From contig CM059562.1 in assembly GCA_030386875.1 (NCBI GenBank), forward strand, positions 25,287,360-25,351,359: a stretch of DNA of 64,000 nt, read 5' to 3'. The translations under genes and the position numbers were made by a program. Shown piece by piece: positions 20,001 to 29,426 of the stretch. The notes beneath the pieces are model-generated. The model did no database searches. It was not told the origin of the DNA and saw nothing but the letters and a program-made list of their open reading frames with translations. The stretch is from Morinoia aosen (taxonomy: Eukaryota; Arthropoda; Malacostraca; Amphipoda; Talitridae). How positions within the stretch are numbered: the stretch's first letter is position 1; each line of letters starts with the position of its first letter.

Positions 20001-20408
20001 ATGCACAGCTTCGTGCACCGTAGACATATATATTTCTTGATCTATTTCCATATCGTCTACTGCTTCAATATTACTCAGCATGCTATTTTCACTCAGGTAT
20101 ACTACGTCATCCGAGACGTTTAAAAGCATGACAGGGACAAAACCATTCGACCCTATACTCACTACTGATTCGGCCACATAAATGCCATTACCAAGAATTT
20201 TCTTATTCATTATATACTTCCGGGGTTTAACCTTCTTGACATACCCATTAATTACTCGTAAACAATTACTCGGCATTTCCACTGAACCACAGTGAACAAC
20301 TATCGCTCGTCTTTTAGTTTTTTCAACCTTTTTCACTGGGTTACCCCACTGCTCCGCAGCATTTACTTCTAGGCCATTTAGTTGCCTGTCCCATTTTCTT
20401 GGCTCTCT
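17085..20408 (-). CDS. pol: Gypsy pol: reverse transcriptase, RNase H, integrase
   Basis: The frame is open from 20408 (after an in-frame stop) to 17085; the first GTG is at 20336 and no ATG is required if it is entered by frameshifting. Numbering from that GTG: RT about 225-410 with LDLRSAFHQ (324-332), PFGLSSSPSVFQR (358-370) and the catalytic FLDD (387-390, Phe where Tyr is usual). RNase H about 529-650 with FTDAS, KKEFF and YTDHKPL. Integrase: HHCC-type finger (His 793 and 797, Cys 827 and 830), then the catalytic triad Asp 859 (MDFLGP), Asp 918 (SDQALEF) and Glu 954 (VERNN), a DD35E spacing. The first 200 residues are an acidic linker of unknown role. It makes cDNA and inserts it. All key catalytic residues are present. 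Confidence 0.93.
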   Translation of the reverse strand, partial: REPRKWDRQLNGLEVNAAEQWGNPVKKVEKTKRRAIVVHCGSVEMPSNCLRVINGYVKKVKPRKYIMNKKILGNGIYVAESVVSIGSNGFVPVMLLNVSDDVVYLSENSMLSNIEAVDDMEIDQEIYMSTVHEAVHEANVCDVNGAADLPKVDSCYGGSFNTITGKDVGLRSDHAGHCCNNTRVDEVGTNAQKDDVPEGGRSERRPLTSDDVVFDDDDVKPLLIKLLNDFRDVITLEGETIAVTNVTRHKIELKPDSPVLNIPPYRIPHRYGEELVQANKQMIAQGIIEPSMSEFNFPIICVKKKSEEIRPIIDFRALNKIIVKDSYPIPRIDEILYTLGGNSEFSSLDLRSAFHQIELEESSRKYTAFSVGYEKFQFRRVPFGLSSSPSVFQRVISSVLATVIGKLAFVFLDDILVFYKSINQHLKDLNSVFEKLRSGNLSLKLEKCQFLKSSIEYLGHIVSADGIRCKESEKLQKFPVPRNVKELQSFLGVANYFRSHIPMFGSISYPLYQLLRKNVEFIWKPECQKAFEKIKSVLTSDTVLRHPDFNKPFHVFTDASYFGIGAVLLQHGNDSTKSMKPIAYYSKSLNSTQKRYSTTKKEFFAIVSALKAFKYLILGYPIYLYTDHKPLQPLFFKKLPDDSAMARWCLTVQSFEPIVKYFPGKQNIIADCLSRLPEQLTVSDLEDCAEFQEVNAFPVTTRRGALNPGVDITDQTHSDRMAPAAAASPKLTDYIPRLQDVSWNLDEFQTEQQQDPFCSEVKDALLNGSTSTIPDLQKYLILNDILYRRRQIDSRTSTVLTSVMPTSLMNKAVLSIHSLYHTDALHTLFKFKLRYFHLLEKTIIRKFVKMCDVCKILKASSTLPIKILDAPIAKEPFEVVSMDFLGPLPTTGQQNRYILVVIDLFSRYCKLYATSDRLADTVVSFLDDCFSTFGYPQTLLSDQALEFKSAAVKKFSQIHAIAKKEVLPWSPHSNAIVERNNRKITNLLKLYINSLVHTEWDQCLNITENAINNALNTTLGDTPAYIIFNRDTCPNFSAVTFETNYSYDTDVDLVKFRAKEAARIVENVRAVIINNTSDRTMYHNVRRKNKNFALNDRVLLRNHLKKA

Positions 20409-21225
20409 CTATCGTTATTCACTAGGCTTATTTCCCAAGTTTCCCTCTGCTTCAACAGGAATTTCTTTTTACGCCTCCTTGGGGCAATTACGTCTGCCAT
20501 CAGACACTCTGCATTATTTACGGTATTGAAAAATACTTCTCTTTTACTTTGACCGTGCAATTCTTGCTCATCATGAAACGGCACTTTAACTCCGTCTAGA
20601 ACAATGAATCCTTCTTTAAAAACAATCACGGCATCTTTTAGAATATCCCTACCGAGGATTACATCATAATTAAATTCGCCATCTTTCAACATTAAAGCGC
20701 TAGTATTTATTTCTTTATGATTAGGCAGGGTAATACAAAGATCAAGTTCGCCTGTTACCTGGCTTTTCGAATTTACACCCCTGATACTCAAAGCACTAGG
20801 CTTAATTCGCTCGTTAAGGCCTTTTAAATTCCGGTAACTGACTAGACACCGGTCGCTACCACTGTCAATAAGAGCGCTCATCAATCGTGTATCATTACGC
20901 AGAATAATCGTAGGTTTTTTAGATCTCCTGAAAGAAAATAAACCATTGCTTTCTTTTCTCAAACGACCTTCTTTCATTATCGTCGCTGACAAACAAACTT
21001 CTACAGGTAATTCAGAATTTGCACCTACATCAAGTTCTTGTTCACCTAGTAATTCGAACTTATTTTTACACGGAAATAACGGATCCACCACTTCAGTCGA
21101 CTTAGTCATAGTATCTGGCTTCAAAACCACCACATCATTGGTAACGGGAGCTGTGGAATTACCCTCGGGCACTGGTAAACACTCCCTCTCTACATCAACA
21201 CTCTCCAAGTCGTCTGATTTCACTC
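20378..21225 (-). CDS. pro: Gypsy aspartic protease (retropepsin) ORF
   Basis: About 281 codons from a GTG at 21223 to TAA at 20378, in the -1 frame of the nucleocapsid ORF and overlapping its end; no ATG is needed if it is reached by slippage at 21226-21232. Residues 115-125 carry the active-site DSGS (120-123) after a hydrophobic strand. ILGRDIL (189-195) is the second conserved retropepsin motif. Residues 1-85 form an acidic, Ser/Thr/Val-rich linker. Such proteases work as dimers and cut Gag and Pol. Its 3' end overlaps the pol frame by about 30 nt. Confidence 0.88.
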
Positions 21226-21813
21226 TAAAAAATCGTCACTCTCAGGAGCTGCAGCGTAATACGCTTCACCCCTACCCCGGCCTCTACCGCGCGAATTACA
21301 TTCACGAGCAAAATGCCCAACCTTGCCACATCTAAAGCAAGCATTACCACGGAAACTTTGTTTATTCTGACCTCGTTGTTTCATACACATCTTTTGAACG
21401 TGACCAGGGGTATTACAGAGTGAGCAGAAAGGTTGTTGTTTTGTCCGTTCACTACTAATCTCTTCCACGGACGCATCGTTACATTCCATTGAACCAAGAG
21501 GTCTATCGCCAAAATAGGCATGCTGTCTTCCACGAGAAAACCTCGCAGGTCTCCAACCTGGTCGTAAAAACGGTCTCCGTCTCTGATGACGTCGGTTGTT
21601 CTGTTGTGAGTTATAGTAAACGTCGGCAAACGATTCTTGTTCGTCACTCACAGTCTCGTCAGGCACGTCCACTAGAAAAGTTTCCCGAGTCGGGTACGAG
21701 TACTGAACACTAGGCTTGTGCGCAATTATTTGTCTACTCTCAGGGTTATTCCGCACAGCGGAGACAATACGAGCCAAAAGCTCTTCAGACGTCAAAAATG
21801 GTCGCGAAAATAT
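21220..21813 (-). CDS. gag: Gag nucleocapsid part with two CCHC zinc knuckles
   Basis: About 190 codons ending in TGA at 21220, with no ATG at its start: its frame is the -1 frame of the capsid ORF, entered near the A7 run at 21813-21819. It holds an Arg-rich stretch (RRHQRRRPFLRPGWRPAR), two zinc knuckles of the form CX2CX4HX4C (CSLCNTPGHVQKMC and CFRCGKVGHFAREC) and an RGRGRGRG tail. Knuckles and basic tracts bind genomic RNA and promote packaging. Its last codons GAT TTT TTA GAG TGA contain the slippery heptamer into protease. Confidence 0.88.
   Translation of the reverse strand: MFSRPFLTSEELLARIVSAVRNNPESRQIIAHKPSVQYSYPTRETFLVDVPDETVSDEQESFADVYYNSQQNNRRHQRRRPFLRPGWRPARFSRGRQHAYFGDRPLGSMECNDASVEEISSERTKQQPFCSLCNTPGHVQKMCMKQRGQNKQSFRGNACFRCGKVGHFARECNSRGRGRGRGEAYYAAAPESDDFLE
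21226..21232 (-). promoter_or_regulatory. -1 frameshift heptamer U UUU UUA (gag to protease)
   Basis: Read on the minus strand in the nucleocapsid frame, the bases are (GA)T TTT TTA followed by GAG TGA. This matches the X XXY YYZ rule and is the heptamer known from HIV-1 gag-pol. The zero-frame stop follows one codon later and the -1 frame leads straight into the protease ORF. No strong stem is obvious at the usual 5-9 nt. About 40 nt downstream GGGAG, GGTAA, CTCCC and TTACC occur in pseudoknot order. Confidence 0.75.
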
Positions 21814-22634
21814 TTTTTTGAAAAATTTTCCTCCAATAATGGGGCTAAAACCGCTGTAGCTAGACTGAACACAACCAAATCTCCTGCAAACCTTTTTAAT
21901 TCATTAGCATTCGCACTAGCAACGACAAAGGGATTTCTTTGTAACGCTACGTCTGGACTGTTTAAAATATGGTCACTCAATTTTCGGATCTTAGCCATGG
22001 CGGTCACTAACTGAGCAGCTAATCCTTCATTACGCAAAAGTCGGAGTTGATTTAAATCACACGCTAGCGCATGTACTGACCGCTCGCCCTTAGAGACATA
22101 AATATCATCCAGAATTTCCACAACTTGGTCAAAAGAATAGTTAATATCAGGGTGTACTAGTTTAGTAACTACACCGTTGAAGTCACCAACACTCTTATGT
22201 GCGCTTCTTACGAGCAATTCCTTCCTGGCCTCGTCCGACGTGATGTCAGGAAGTAAACACATATAAGCTTTGAGGTTAGCAACGTGAGTTCTAAACGTTT
22301 TTGTCTCACAAAAGTCAGGGTCATGACCCCGTTTACGACCACGGTACAAGGGAAGCCCGGCGCTGGAAAGTATGGTACTGCCTCTTTGCAACGTCGTAGT
22401 TACTCCACTACTAGTAGAATGACCACTACTACTAGGCATTGTAGCTACACTCGGTGTACTGAACGTTACAGTTTGAGTTGTCATTACGTTAGACACAACT
22501 GTGGTAGGCACCGGGCCTGACGTTGTTGTTGGTGTAGGTATCGTAGTACTATAATTCGGCACTGACACCCGCCCACTGCAAGTCGTGGTTGCAACAGAAC
22601 GAATAAACTCGGGTTCGGAATCACTATCTGCCAT
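21792..22634 (-). CDS. gag: Gypsy Gag, capsid-containing ORF (280 aa)
   Basis: ATG at 22634-22632, TGA at 21792. Residues about 15-95 are Ser/Thr/Pro-rich and low in complexity. Residues about 110-270 are helical and Leu-rich (HVANLKAYMCLLPDI, ALACDLNQLRLLRNEG), as expected of a capsid domain. The zinc knuckles are not in this frame but in the next ORF, in the -1 frame, which overlaps its last codons. Gag forms the particle. Either this is a decayed single gag with one base gained or lost at the A7 run, or the element makes two Gag forms by slippage. Confidence 0.85.
   Translation of the reverse strand: MADSDSEPEFIRSVATTTCSGRVSVPNYSTTIPTPTTTSGPVPTTVVSNVMTTQTVTFSTPSVATMPSSSGHSTSSGVTTTLQRGSTILSSAGLPLYRGRKRGHDPDFCETKTFRTHVANLKAYMCLLPDITSDEARKELLVRSAHKSVGDFNGVVTKLVHPDINYSFDQVVEILDDIYVSKGERSVHALACDLNQLRLLRNEGLAAQLVTAMAKIRKLSDHILNSPDVALQRNPFVVASANANELKRFAGDLVVFSLATAVLAPLLEENFSKKYFRDHF
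21813..21819 (-). promoter_or_regulatory. possible -1 frameshift heptamer A AAA AAA (capsid to nucleocapsid)
   Basis: In the capsid frame the minus strand reads TCA AAA AAA TAT, so the run is in phase as A AAA AAA, an allowed slippery heptamer. Slipping by -1 enters the nucleocapsid frame, which stays open. The capsid stop follows six codons later. A simple indel in the homopolymer would look the same. Confidence 0.5.
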
Positions 22635-23816
22635 CGTATGTCACGACAAGAAAAGGGTTACACTGCTAAAATCACCCCTCACAAAAGAGAAACAATGACA
22701 CGTTAGAAATCCACATCAAAAAATAGTAAGAAATTAAGTACTAATACCTTCCCACTGATACAGAATTTAACACTAGCAAATTCGATCAATAAATAAAAAA
22801 AACTGTTATGAACTCTCTACAAGAATACAACTGTACTGATCTTTAAACAATTGAAAATGACACAGAGCACTGCGGCAGAACATCCGACCTGGCTACATAA
22901 AAAACAAAACCAGAAAATGTACTGTACTCAACTGGTTTCACAGCAGTTCAGCTGATGCCGCAGCTGATGTCAAGGTCACGCGCTGTCGTGCGCACCACCA
23001 CAGCCGTCGAGGTGTCGTGACGCGCCAGCTGATGCCAAGGTCACACTCTGTAGACCGCTCTGCCACTGCCGTCTAGGAGACGAAACGAGCCAGCTGATGC
23101 CAAGGTCACGCGCTCAACGCTTGGAGGCGGTAGAGCAATAGCGCTTGCACTTCACTGAGCGCGTACTGCTTGAGAGCGTTCGAAGTCCCTCACTGCACGT
23201 TATTAGCACCGCTCACAGTTTATTAAAATACTTATACTAACACTGTTCAGTATGCAACCTGGTATCACAGACACCACGCACTACGTCGTCGTAGATGTTG
23301 TACACTTTCGTCGTTCGTAGAATGTCCAATCACAATTGCACGGATGAAGTGAAACCCGTAGGAGTCCACGGCACTCCTACTGCTGATCTCGGTGGAAGTT
23401 TACGCAAAGTTGCAGGTTGCAGAAGTCTCCGTCTCTTTCCAAAGACAGACGTACCTTGTAGGGTTCACCAAGTGGGACGTGGAACTACAGATCGTATGTA
23501 TTTCGCAGCCTTTCTTCCGAAACACGTCGCACAATAATACGAAATACGTTATCGTATGCTTCTTGCACTTCTCTTCCTGTGACTCCCTCGTTTTCCATAT
23601 TTTTCCGTCGATGTTGTCAGACTGATCCACTTCTCACGGAGTGATGCGCAGACTCCCTCTCGTAGAAAGCACAATTAATTTCCGTCACCAGACGTTCTTC
23701 TCTTGAACTTTTCGACGTAACCACCGCCGTCTTGATTCGCCGAAGTCACTGGATCTTCTTTACTTCACAAGCACAATATCGTTACGTCGTGGGCCCGACA
23801 CTGAAATGGCCACCAG
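22635..23816 (-). other. 5' leader of the Gypsy element
   Basis: About 1.2 kb between the candidate LTR edge and the gag ATG. It is without long frames on the sense strand, is richer in GC than the flanks from 22940, and carries a 65-bp tandem repeat. CTGGTGGCCATTTCAGTG directly after the LTR edge (minus, 23816 downward) is where a primer binding site would be; the tRNA was not identified. Confidence 0.5.
22961..23140. repeat. 65-bp tandem repeat in the retrotransposon leader
   Basis: Units begin at 22961, 23026 and 23091, each with CAGCTGATGYCAAGGTCAC; the third is partial. The first and second share about two thirds of bases. Leader repeats in Gypsy elements can bind host proteins or act as insulators; here the role is unknown. 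Confidence 0.75.
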
Positions 23817-24050
23817 TGTAACGCCCGAAGGGTATAACTTCCGAAGGGGTAGAGACAACGCTGGTAACTGCGACGATTTACTTGTAGAGATGTTGTACAG
23901 GGGAGGAACGCAGACCAAATGCGACTTTGCAAGCCGCGCACGTCTTTATATAGCTCTAATGTTTTGCTGACTAAGCTAGCGCACTGCGACACCTTACCAG
24001 AGCGTTGAACCCGCCTTACGTACGCACATATGTATGCCCAACAGCGCGAC
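23817..24050 (-). repeat. candidate 5' LTR, 3' part (U3 end, R, U5)
   Basis: On the plus strand the edge reads TGTAACGCCCGAAGG (23817-), so the minus-strand LTR would end in CGTTACA, a usual terminal dinucleotide. A TATA box (CTATATAAAG, plus 23944-23953) lies about 130 bp upstream of this end, a normal distance for R and U5. Above 24,050 the 21-bp satellite begins, so the 5' half of the LTR is missing, replaced, or itself contains the satellite. No second LTR copy was found, which lowers confidence. Confidence 0.5.
23944..23953 (-). promoter_or_regulatory. TATA box of candidate LTR promoter
   Basis: The minus strand reads CTATATAAAG, followed within 30 nt by the likely start region. It is the only strong TATA box next to the retrotransposon leader. 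Confidence 0.5.
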
Positions 24051-27000
24051 TGCGCCGGTACAATACCAAGTAATTTCGACAACATACCAACTAATGGCTA
24101 CAACATACCAAGTAATAGCAACAACATACCAAGTAATGTCGACAACACACCAAGTAATGGCGACACTATACCAACTAATGGCGACAACATACCAAGTAAT
24201 GTCGACAACATACCAAGTAATGGCGACACAATACCAACTAATGGCTACAACATACCAAGTAATGTCAACAACATACCAAGTAATGTCGACAACATAGCAA
24301 GTAATGGCGACACTATACCAACTAATGGCTACAACATACCAAGTAATGGCAACAACATACCAAGTAATGTCGACAACATACCAAGTAATAGCGACAACAT
24401 ACCAAGTAATGTCTACAGCATACCAAGTAATAGCGACACTATACCAAGTAATAGCAACACTATACCAAGTAATGGTGACAACATACCAAGTAATGTCGAC
24501 AGCATACCAAGTAATGTCGACAACATACCAAGTAATAGCTACACTATACCAAGTAATAGCGACCCTATACCAAGTAATAGCGACCCTATACCAAGTAATA
24601 GCGACACTATACTAAGTAATAGCGACACTATACCAAGTAATGGCGACAACACACCAAGTAATGGCGACAATATACCAAATAATGGCGACAACATACCAAG
24701 TAATGTCGACAACATACCAAGTAATAGCGACAACATACCAAGTAATGTCGACAACATACCAAGTAATGTCGACAACATACCAAGTAATGGCGACACTATA
24801 CCAAGTAATGGCGACACTATACCAAGTAATGTCGACAACATACCAAGTAATAGCGACAACATACCAAGTAATGTCTACAGCATACCAAGTAATAGCGACA
24901 CTATACCAAGTAATAGCGACACTATACCAAGTTATGGCGACAACATACCAAGCAATGTCGACCACATACCAAGTAATGTCGACAACATACCAAGTAATAG
25001 CTACACTATACCAAGTAATAGCGACCCTATACCAAGTAATAGCGACCCTATACCAAGTAATAGCGACACTATACCAAGTAATAGCGACACTATACCAAGT
25101 AATGGCGACAACATACCAAGTAATGGCGACAACATACCAAGTAATGTCGACAACATACCAAGCAATGGCGACAACATACCAAGTAATGTCGACAACATAC
25201 CAAGTAATGTCGACAACATACCAAGTAATGTCGACACTATACCAACTAATGGCGACAACATACCAAGTAATGTAAACAACATACCAAGTAATGTCGACAA
25301 CATACCAAGTAATGGCGACACTATACCAACTAATGGCTACAACATACCAAGTAATGGCAACAACATACCAAGTAATTTCGACAACATACCAACTAATGGC
25401 TACAACATACCAAGTAATGGCAACAACATACCAAGTAATGTCGACAACATACCAAGTAATGGCGACACTATACCAACTAATGGCGACAACATACCAAGTA
25501 ATGTCGACAACATACCAAGTAATAGCGACAACATACCAAGTAATGTCAACAACATACCAAGTAATGTCGACAACATACCAAGTAATGGCGACAATATACC
25601 AACTAATGGCTACAACATACCAAGTAATGGCAACAACATACCAAGTAATGTCGACAACATACCAAGTAATGGCGACACTAAACCAACAAATGGCGAAAAC
25701 ATACCAAATAATGTCGACAACATACCAAGTAATAGCGACAACATACCAAGTAATGGCGACACTATACCAACTAATGGCTACAACATACCAAGTAATGGCA
25801 ACAACATACCAAGTAATGTCGACAACATACCAAGTAATGGCGACAACACACCAAGTAATGTCGACAACATACCAAGTAATGTCGACAACATACCAAGTAA
25901 TAGCGACAACATACCAAGTAATGTCGACAACATACCAAGTAATAGCGACAACATACCAAGTAATGTCGACAACATACCAAGTAATAGCGACAGTATACCA
26001 AGTAATAGCGACACTATACCAAGTAAGTAATGACGACAACATAACAAGTAATAGCGACACTATACCAACTAATGTCGACAACATACCAAGTAATGTCGAC
26101 AACATACCAAGTACTGTCGACAACATACCAAGTAATAGCGACACTATACCAAGTAATGTCGACAACATACCAAATAATGTCGACAACATAACAAGTAATG
26201 GCGACACTATACCAAGTAATAGCGACACTATACCAAGTAATGGCGACAACATACCAAGTAATGTCGACAACATACCAAGTAATGTCGACAACATACCAAG
26301 TATTAGCTACACTATACCAAGTAATAGCGACCCTATACCAAGTAATAGCGACCCTATACCAAGTAATAGCGACACTATACCAAGTAATAGCGACACTATA
26401 CCAAGTAATGGCGACAACATACCAAGTAATGGCGACAACATACCAAGTAATGTCGACAACATACCAAGCAATGTCGACAACATACCAAGTAATGTCGACA
26501 ACATACCAAGTAATGTCGACAACATACCAAGTAATGTCGACAACATACCAAGTAATGTCGACACTATACCAACTAATGGCGACAACATACCAATTAATGT
26601 CAACAACATACCAAGTAATCTCGACAACATACCAAGTAATGGCGACACTATACCAACTAATGGCTACAACATACCAAGTAATGGCAACAACATACCAAGT
26701 AATGTCGACAACATACCAAGCAATGTCTACAGCATACCAAGTAATAGCGACACTATACCAAGTAATAGCGACATAGCGACACTATACCAAGTAATGTCGA
26801 CAACATACCAAGTATTGTCGACACTATACCAACTAATGGCGACAACATACCAATTAATGTCAACAACATACCAAGTAATCTCGACAACATACCAAGTAAT
26901 GGCGACACTATACCAACTAATGGCTACAACATACCAAGTAATGGCAACAACATACCAAGTAATGTCGACAACATACCAAGTAATAGCGACAACATACCAA

Positions 27001-29170
27001 GTAATGTCTACAGCATACCAAGTAATAGCGACACTATACCAAGTAATAGCGACACTATACCAAGTAATGTCGATCACATACCAAGTAAAGTCGACAACAT
27101 ACCAAGTAATGTCGACAACATACCAAGTAATAGCTACACTATACCAAGTAATAGCGACCCTATACCAAGTGATGTCGACAACATACCAAGTAATGTCGAC
27201 AACATACCGAGTAATGTCGACAACATACCAAATAATGTCGACAACATACCAAGTAATGTCGACAACATACCAAGTAATGTCGACAACATACCAAGTAATG
27301 TCGACAACATACCAAGTAATGTCGACAACATTCCAAGTAATGTCGACAACATACCAAGTAATGTCGACAACATACCAAGTAATGTCGACAACATACCAAG
27401 TAATGTCGACAACATACCAAGTAATGTCGACAACAAACCAAGTAATGGCGACAACATACTAAGTAATGCCGACAACATACCAAGTAATGTCGACAACATA
27501 CCAAGTAATGTCGACAACATACCAAGTAATGGCGACAACATACTAAGTAATGCCGACAACATACCAAGCAATGTCGACAACATACCAAGTAATGGCGACA
27601 CTATACCAAGTAATGGCGACACTATACCAAGTAATGTCGACAACATACCAAGTACTGTCGACAACATACCAAGTAATAGCGACACTATACCAAGTAATGT
27701 CGACAACATAACAAGTAATGTCGACAACATACCAAGTAAAGTCGACAACATACCAAGTAATGTCGACAACATACCAAGTAATGTCGACAACATACCAAGT
27801 AATGTCGACAACATACCAAGTAATAGCGACACTATACCAAGTAATGTCGACAACATAGCAAGTAATGTCGACAACATACCAAGTAAAGTCGACAACATAC
27901 CAAGTAATGTCGACAACATACCAAGTAATGGCGACACTATACCAAGTAATGGCGACACTATACCAAGTAATGCCGACAACATACCAAGTAATGACGGCAA
28001 CATACCAAGTAATGGCGACACTATACCAAGTAATGTCGACAACATAGCAAGTAATGTCGACAACATAGCAAGTAATGTCGACAACATACCAAGTAATGAC
28101 GGCAACATACCAAGTAATGGCGACACTATACCAAGTAATGTCGACAACATACCAAGTAAAGTCGACAACATAGCAAGTAATGTCGACAACATACCAAGTA
28201 ATGTCGACAACATACCAAGTTATGTCGTCAATATACCAAGTAATGTCAACAACATACCAAGTAATGTCGACAACATACCAAGTAATGTCGACAACATACC
28301 AAGTAATGTCGACAACATACCAAGTAATGTCGACAACATACCAAGTAATGTCGACAACATACCAAGTAATGTCGACAACATACCAAGTAATGTCGACAAC
28401 ATACCAAGTAATGGCGACAACATACCAAGTAATGTCGACAACATACCAAGTAATGTCGACAACATACCAAGTAATGTCGACAACATACCAAGTAATGTCG
28501 ACAACATACCAAGTAATGTCGACAACATACCAAGTAATGTCGACAACATACCAAGTAATGTCGACAACATACCAAGTAATGTCGACAACATACCAAGTAA
28601 TGTCGACAACATACCAAGTAATGGCGACAACATGCCAAGTAATGGCGACAACATACCAAGTAATGTCGACAACATACCAAGTAATGTAGACAACATACCA
28701 AGTAATGTCGACAACATATCAAGTAATGTCGACAACATACCAAGTAATGGCGGCAACATACTAAGTAATGTCGACAACATACCAAGCAATGTCGACAACA
28801 TACCAAGTAATGTCGTCAACATACCCAGTAATGGCGACACTATACCAAGTAATGGCGACAACATACCAAGTAATAGCGACAACATACCAAGTAATGTCGA
28901 CAACATACCAAGTAATGGCGACAACATACCAAGCAATGGCGATACTATACCAAGTAATGGCGACAACATACCAAGTAATGTCGACAACATACAAAGTAAT
29001 GACGACAACATACCAAGTAATGGCGACAACATAACAAGTAATAGCGACACTATACCAAGTAATGGCGACAACATACCAAGTAATGTCGACAGCACACCAA
29101 GTAATGTCAACAACATACCAAGGAATGGCGACAACATACCAAGTAATGTCGACAACATACCAAGTACATA
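24050..29170. repeat. 21-bp satellite array
   Basis: The unit is close to ATACCAAGTAATGTCGACAAC, about 243 copies. The first part (24,050-27,150) mixes variants (GGCGAC, AGCGACACT, TGGCTACAAC, CCAACTAATGG) arranged in repeated blocks; for example the pair of GCGACCCTATACC units recurs near 24,556, 25,020, 26,328 and 27,145. The second part (27,160-28,830) is nearly homogeneous with a GTCGAC in each unit. Since 21 is a multiple of three and no phase has a stop, all six frames are open (heptapeptides such as NIPSNVD); this is not evidence for a protein. One short interruption lies near 26,030 and 26,770. Confidence 0.95.
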
Positions 29171-29212
29171 CCAAGTCTTACCAAGACATACATACCAAGT
29201 CTCACTGGACTA

Positions 29213-29426
29213 GGGTGTGCTTTACAAGATACAGTAATTGCATCAGGCAACACATCAAGATGAACGGTATCTTTAACGTTAGACTGTGAATCAGATAACA
29301 AGTAAGAATCATTAAACAGATCATCAGAGAATTGAGTTACATACATAGGCTTAGCCCTGGTCACTGAATATTTAGGATTAACTCTATCTCTGGAAGTAAC
29401 AATTTTACGATTGTTGCTTCAACAAT
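29213..29426 (-). CDS. possible coding fragment abutting the satellite
   Basis: A minus-strand frame of about 70 codons outside the satellite contains a complex, non-repetitive sequence (for example VTQFSDDLFNDSYLL and DAITVSCKAHPSP). It opens after a TGA near 29426 and runs into the satellite. A weak acceptor (TTACTTCCAG) lies inside. No family was recognised. It may be an exon or retroelement fragment truncated by the satellite. Confidence 0.3.

Larger units (their letters stand above)
16955..23816 (-). mobile_element. Ty3/Gypsy-type LTR retrotransposon, internal region
   Basis: The minus strand carries, in order, gag (capsid part), nucleocapsid, aspartic protease, reverse transcriptase, RNase H and integrase, the Metaviridae order with integrase last. 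A 1.2-kb leader with 65-bp repeats precedes gag, and a candidate 5' LTR with a TATA box lies at 23817-24050. Each ORF is in the -1 frame of the previous one. Pol is shifted once more near its end. The ORFs are otherwise free of stops, so the copy is young or selected. A 3' LTR could not be matched by eye, so the left border is uncertain; pol ends at 16955. Confidence 0.85.

Noticed and set aside
24050..29170. CRISPR-like regular repeats
   Set aside because: Units are contiguous without unique spacers, and the context is eukaryotic.
24030..29213. Long Asn/Pro/Ser-rich and Leu-rich ORFs
   Set aside because: All six frames of the 21-bp satellite are open; there is no non-repeat domain, start context or codon bias to choose one.
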